Source: Clostridiales bacterium (GTDB lineage Bacteria > Bacillota > Clostridia > Christensenellales > Borkfalkiaceae). From it: DNA of 35,185 bases. A program made the translations under genes and the position numbers. The notes under the pieces were generated by a model. That model was not told the origin of the DNA. It saw nothing but the letters and a program-made list of their open reading frames with translations, and did not search any database. Of the stretch, positions 32,491 to 35,185 are shown one piece after another (the first letter of the stretch is position 1; each line of letters starts with the position of its first letter). The stretch spans positions 1-35,185 of the forward strand of contig SVHK01000016.1 in NCBI GenBank assembly GCA_015055865.1, read 5' to 3'.

Positions 32491-33171
32491 ATGAAACTTC
32501 TCATCGATGACGCAAACGTTGCAAAAATCAAAAAAATCTATGAATTTTACCCCGTTGACGGCGTTACTACCAACCCGTCCATTCTCGCAAAAAGCGGTAG
32601 AAACCCTTACGAAGTATTAAAGGAAATCCGCGAATTTATCGGCGAAGAAGCTGAACTTCACGCGCAAGTTATTTCCTTGGATGCGGACGGTATGGTTAAA
32701 GAAGCAGAAAAAATGGTAAGCGTCTTGGGCAAGAACACGTTTATCAAAATCCCCACCATTCCCGAAGGTTTAAAAGCTATGAAAATTCTTTCCGCAAGAG
32801 GCTTTAAAATCACCGCTACCGCTATCTATACCCCGATGCAAGCGTACTTAGCCGCAAAAGCCGGCGCAGACTACGCAGCGCCTTACGTAAACAGAATCGA
32901 TAATCTCGGCGCAGACGGTATTGCTAGCGCGAAAATGATTCAAAATATTTACGAAAATAACGGATTTAAAACCCAAATCCTTGCGGCAAGTTTCAAAAAC
33001 TCCAACCAAGTCCAAGAACTTTGCGCATACGGCGTAGGCGCTTCGACGGTAGCGCCCGACGTTATTGAAAACCTTATCAAAAACGCGTGCGTAACTTCCG
33101 CCGTTCAAGATTTCGTAACCGATTTCGAAAAACTCTGCGGTGCAGGAAAAACGATGCTTGATTGCGAATAA
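32491..33171 (+). CDS. fsa: Fructose-6-phosphate aldolase / transaldolase-like protein
   Basis: 226 residues, the short transaldolase class (FsaA/TalC/MipB, usually 212-225). N-terminal LLIDDANVAKIKKIYEFYPVD with the catalytic Asp, GVTTNPSILAKSGR, the Schiff-base Lys86 in FIKIPTIPEGLKAM, TATAIYTPMQAYLAAKAGADY, and AASFKNSNQVQEL. It cleaves a ketose phosphate to glyceraldehyde-3-phosphate plus dihydroxyacetone, or transfers the dihydroxyacetone unit. By eye, aldolase and transaldolase cannot be separated. AAGGAG precedes the ATG and a strong terminator follows. It completes a kinase-isomerase-aldolase set with neighbouring genes. Confidence 0.9.
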   Translation: MKLLIDDANVAKIKKIYEFYPVDGVTTNPSILAKSGRNPYEVLKEIREFIGEEAELHAQVISLDADGMVKEAEKMVSVLGKNTFIKIPTIPEGLKAMKILSARGFKITATAIYTPMQAYLAAKAGADYAAPYVNRIDNLGADGIASAKMIQNIYENNGFKTQILAASFKNSNQVQELCAYGVGASTVAPDVIENLIKNACVTSAVQDFVTDFEKLCGAGKTMLDCE

Positions 33172-33196
33172 TTAAATATTTAACCTAATAACGACT

Positions 33197-33229
33197 AAGC
33201 CCGAGCACTTTCCGTTGCTCGGGCTTTTA
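33197..33229 (+). terminator. Terminator of the SIS-DeoR-aldolase operon
   Basis: Perfect 11-bp stem AAGCCCGAGCA/TGCTCGGGCTT, 8-nt loop, U-tract. Confidence 0.93.
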
Positions 33230-33267
33230 ATTACTACGCACCTATTCCCTTTTAGTTATTACTTATC

Positions 33268-33417
33268 TTAGATTTTACTATCATTAACAAGGTTTATTTC
33301 TTCTTGTCCAATTGCATAAGCTCTATATATATTCGTACTCATATAAAATATTGATATAAGACTACATATTAAAAGAATCCAAGCAAACGCTTTTATAAAA
33401 GTACCTTTCTTTTTCAT
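33268..33417 (-). CDS. 49-residue single-span membrane protein
   Basis: Starts MKKKGTFIKAFAWILLICSL, continues ISIFYMSTNIYRAYAIGQEE and ends NDSKI. Positive-inside N-terminus, one span at about 9-27. AAAAAGGAG lies 7 bases before the ATG. It is the last gene of a minus-strand group with two lipoproteins, 22 bases after the first. No family recognised. Confidence 0.7.
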   Translation of the reverse strand: MKKKGTFIKAFAWILLICSLISIFYMSTNIYRAYAIGQEEINLVNDSKI

Positions 33418-33439
33418 AACAGTGCTCCTTTTTACTCAA

Positions 33440-34114
33440 TTATAAATTAAATTGTGGTTTACCAATAAAAGAAATATCTAAAACTGCTTGAGTTTTGTAT
33501 AAATTTTCGTCCACACAAATTATTTTTTCTCCGCTTATCAAATTTATAAAACAATTTTCTTTTTTTATAGCTAAAATAAAACCACCACTTCTCATGACAA
33601 ACAAATACTTTTTCTCTTCTATATTATTCGTTATATAATATGGACTTTTTGCGTAATAAATTTTATCCCCTTTGTCATCAAGCAACCATTCCCGCGCTTC
33701 AGGATGATAAGCATCACCCTTTGCCTCATCTACGACATATGGTGACCATGGATGGTTCTCACTATGTAAACTTGACAAAATATACATAGAATGTTTGAAT
33801 ATTATGGTTCCTAACGATGGTTGTATTTCCCTAACGGCAACAAACATAAACCCATAAGGTTCAAACTCAATAAGAAAATATTTCACTTCTTCTTTTTCAT
33901 TATATAACGGATATACTTCAAAATCCTCATAAGTAAATCCAACGGGATATTCTTCCGTCAAATCTCTTGCTCTCATTCGTTCTCTAATGCGCCCAATATG
34001 TTCTTCTACGGTATAATCGTTGGGCGAATTTTTACACCCAGCAAAGCTTATACTCACGCAAAGCATAAGCAAAACTGCAAGCCCGATTGTAAATATTTTT
34101 TTAATCTTTTTCAT
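33440..34114 (-). CDS. Lipoprotein of unknown function
   Basis: 224 residues. Signal peptide MKKIKKIFTIGLAVLLMLCV ending in a lipobox FAGC, so the mature protein is lipid-anchored outside the membrane. The body is rich in aromatic and charged residues (VEEHIGRIRERMRARDLTEEY, YVVDEAKGDAYH) with no recognised domain or enzyme motif; about 200 residues is a plausible single globular domain. AAGGAG precedes the ATG. It lies 24 bases after another lipoprotein gene, sharing its promoter. Confidence 0.75.
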   Translation of the reverse strand: MKKIKKIFTIGLAVLLMLCVSISFAGCKNSPNDYTVEEHIGRIRERMRARDLTEEYPVGFTYEDFEVYPLYNEKEEVKYFLIEFEPYGFMFVAVREIQPSLGTIIFKHSMYILSSLHSENHPWSPYVVDEAKGDAYHPEAREWLLDDKGDKIYYAKSPYYITNNIEEKKYLFVMRSGGFILAIKKENCFINLISGEKIICVDENLYKTQAVLDISFIGKPQFNL

Positions 34115-34138
34115 ATATTATGACTCCTTATTCGCGCA

Positions 34139-34882
34139 TTAAATCTTCCAAATTAAATACTGTGGTCCCGTTACATAAAATTTGACTCCGCCAATGATTT
34201 CCGGACGATCTACCGGATACCCTTCAGGATATGATGCATAAGGATCCCAAATTCTAAAACAATACACCCCGTTAAACTCGCCATAATAACGAATACAATT
34301 ATTGGTTATATCTTCCAATTTGGCATAAGGATAAACAATCTTACCGTGTTCGTCCGTCGCGCCTGCTATATGCTCATTAAAATACAGTTGCTTTATAGAC
34401 TTAATAAATTTTAACGGCAAAACGTTAAGATCATATGTTTCGGGAACTACATCTTCGCCCCCAAACAACTGCAAATCTTCAACCGTCATATATCCTTTGT
34501 CATAAGCTTCTTGAAAAGTGTAAAATTCGCCCAATACTTCCAACGTGGCAACCGTGCCTATTTTTCCTTTTTGCTCTTCAACAATCGTATCGACGTTTGC
34601 AATATTTTCCGCAACGTTAATACACCCTATGCTTTCTTGCAAAATATCCAATATCAAAGCGCGTGAACTTTCGCTATAATAATTTTCATCTATTTTTGCT
34701 TTCACGTACGCAAAAAGTTCGTCAATACTCTCGTTTTTATGATTATTGAGTAATTGCAATTCTATAACAGCGCTATCGTCCGTTGGTGCTGATGCGGACG
34801 GGTCTTTCGGTTGACAGCCTACAAAAACAAACGCCATAACAACGCTTATTAATAAACCAAAAAACCTTTTTAACTTTCTCAT
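34139..34882 (-). CDS. Lipoprotein of unknown function
   Basis: 247 residues. Signal peptide with lipobox FVGC near residues 20-23, then a low-complexity linker (KDPSASAPTDD) and a soluble domain with helical N-terminal half (LNNHKNESIDELFAYVKAKI) and a C-terminal half rich in Tyr, Asp and Pro (WDPYASYPEGYPVDRPEI). No family recognised. AAGGAG lies 8 bases before the ATG; a good promoter is just upstream. It and the following lipoprotein share design but no obvious sequence similarity. Confidence 0.75.
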   Translation of the reverse strand: MRKLKRFFGLLISVVMAFVFVGCQPKDPSASAPTDDSAVIELQLLNNHKNESIDELFAYVKAKIDENYYSESSRALILDILQESIGCINVAENIANVDTIVEEQKGKIGTVATLEVLGEFYTFQEAYDKGYMTVEDLQLFGGEDVVPETYDLNVLPLKFIKSIKQLYFNEHIAGATDEHGKIVYPYAKLEDITNNCIRYYGEFNGVYCFRIWDPYASYPEGYPVDRPEIIGGVKFYVTGPQYLIWKI

Positions 34883-34958
34883 TTCTTAAACTCCTTACAG
34901 CAAAAATCTTAAAGTATTTATAAAAAATTTAATTACCCATTGGTCTATCCCCCTTTTT

Positions 34959-34987
34959 ATTATAATACAAAAAATGGAAAAAATCAA
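34959..34987 (-). promoter_or_regulatory. Promoter of the lipoprotein operon
   Basis: Minus strand: TTGATT (34982-34987), 17-bp spacer, TATAAT (34959-34964), about 75 bases before the first start codon. Confidence 0.7.
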
Positions 34988-35037
34988 TACCCTTTCCCAA
35001 AAAAGTAATAACAGTTCAGTTTCTATACCTAAAAGAA

Positions 35038-35067
35038 AAAAGACTGTTGAGATTTCAACAGTCTTTT
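35038..35067 (-). terminator. Terminator of the rRNA operon
   Basis: 13-bp perfect stem AAAAGACTGTTGA/TCAACAGTCTTTT with a 4-nt loop; on the minus strand it is followed by TTTTTTCTTTT. It lies 10 bases after the 5S rRNA 3' end. Confidence 0.9.
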
Positions 35068-35077
35068 AAAATGAAAA

Positions 35078-35185
<108 letters not shown>

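Noticed and set aside
31143-33171. Sulfoquinovose (sulfo-transaldolase) pathway
   Set aside because: An isomerase plus FSA-type transaldolase is suggestive, but no sulfoquinovosidase or exporter is next to it; the TauE/SafE pair is 25 kb away in another unit.

Overview
The window looks like a chromosomal segment of a low-to-mid GC Gram-positive bacterium, most likely an uncultured gut-type member of Clostridia (Bacillota). Reasons: strong AAGGAG-type ribosome sites before almost every gene, many near-consensus TTGACA-17-TATAAT promoters, a dimeric-type glycyl-tRNA synthetase, a maf-mreB gene pair, lipoproteins with short lipoboxes, and many U-tailed hairpin terminators. The exact genus cannot be told from this sequence alone.

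Layout. 1-1214: 3' part of glyS. 1299-4507 (minus): ppx/gppA, maf and an mreB-like gene. 4950-5722 (minus): two half-size TauE/SafE-type membrane proteins. 5978-9481: a very large lipobox-bearing surface protein with three related modules and a C-terminal membrane anchor. 9711-10808 (minus): gldA. 10993-12239: a repeat-rich accessory stretch with a perfect 108-bp direct repeat, a small membrane protein gene and several fragments of a tRNA 3' end. 12214-20085: a 7.8-kb integrated element bounded by 26-bp direct repeats, inserted at the 3' end of a tRNA-Pro gene (20063-20139). 20413-21195: SAM methyltransferase. 21201-21545: a hairpin-rich block with imperfect terminal inverted repeats. 21558-24185 (minus): fused ABC exporter. 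24523-33171: a sugar-metabolism region. 33268-34882 (minus): two lipoproteins and a small membrane protein. 35078-35185 (minus): 5' truncated 5S rRNA with its terminator.

The element is the most interesting part. It carries a tyrosine integrase next to the tRNA, a Cro/C1-type repressor with three copies of a palindromic operator in a divergent promoter region, and a long minus-strand operon: small basic ORF, DNA methylase, 43-residue single-span membrane protein, charged 172-residue protein, 656-residue membrane protein with a Zot/pI-like (filamentous-phage assembly ATPase) motif order, a 240-bp highly structured non-coding region, a small winged-helix protein and a two-winged-helix replication-type protein with a DnaC/DnaI-like cysteine motif. 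Size and content fit an unusual inovirus-like prophage or another small replicating integrative element. No relaxase, HUH Rep, terminase or portal is visible.

The sugar region has two units. One is a NagA-like deacetylase, a NagB-like protein and a ceramidase-like protein; the NagB-like and ceramidase-like members have changed catalytic residues. The other is a divergent unit: a SIS isomerase, DeoR regulator and fructose-6-phosphate-aldolase/transaldolase on plus, and a TIM-like isomerase, a long YjbQ-family protein and an FGGY kinase on minus. Together they look like a phosphosugar degradation route of unknown substrate ending in triose units.
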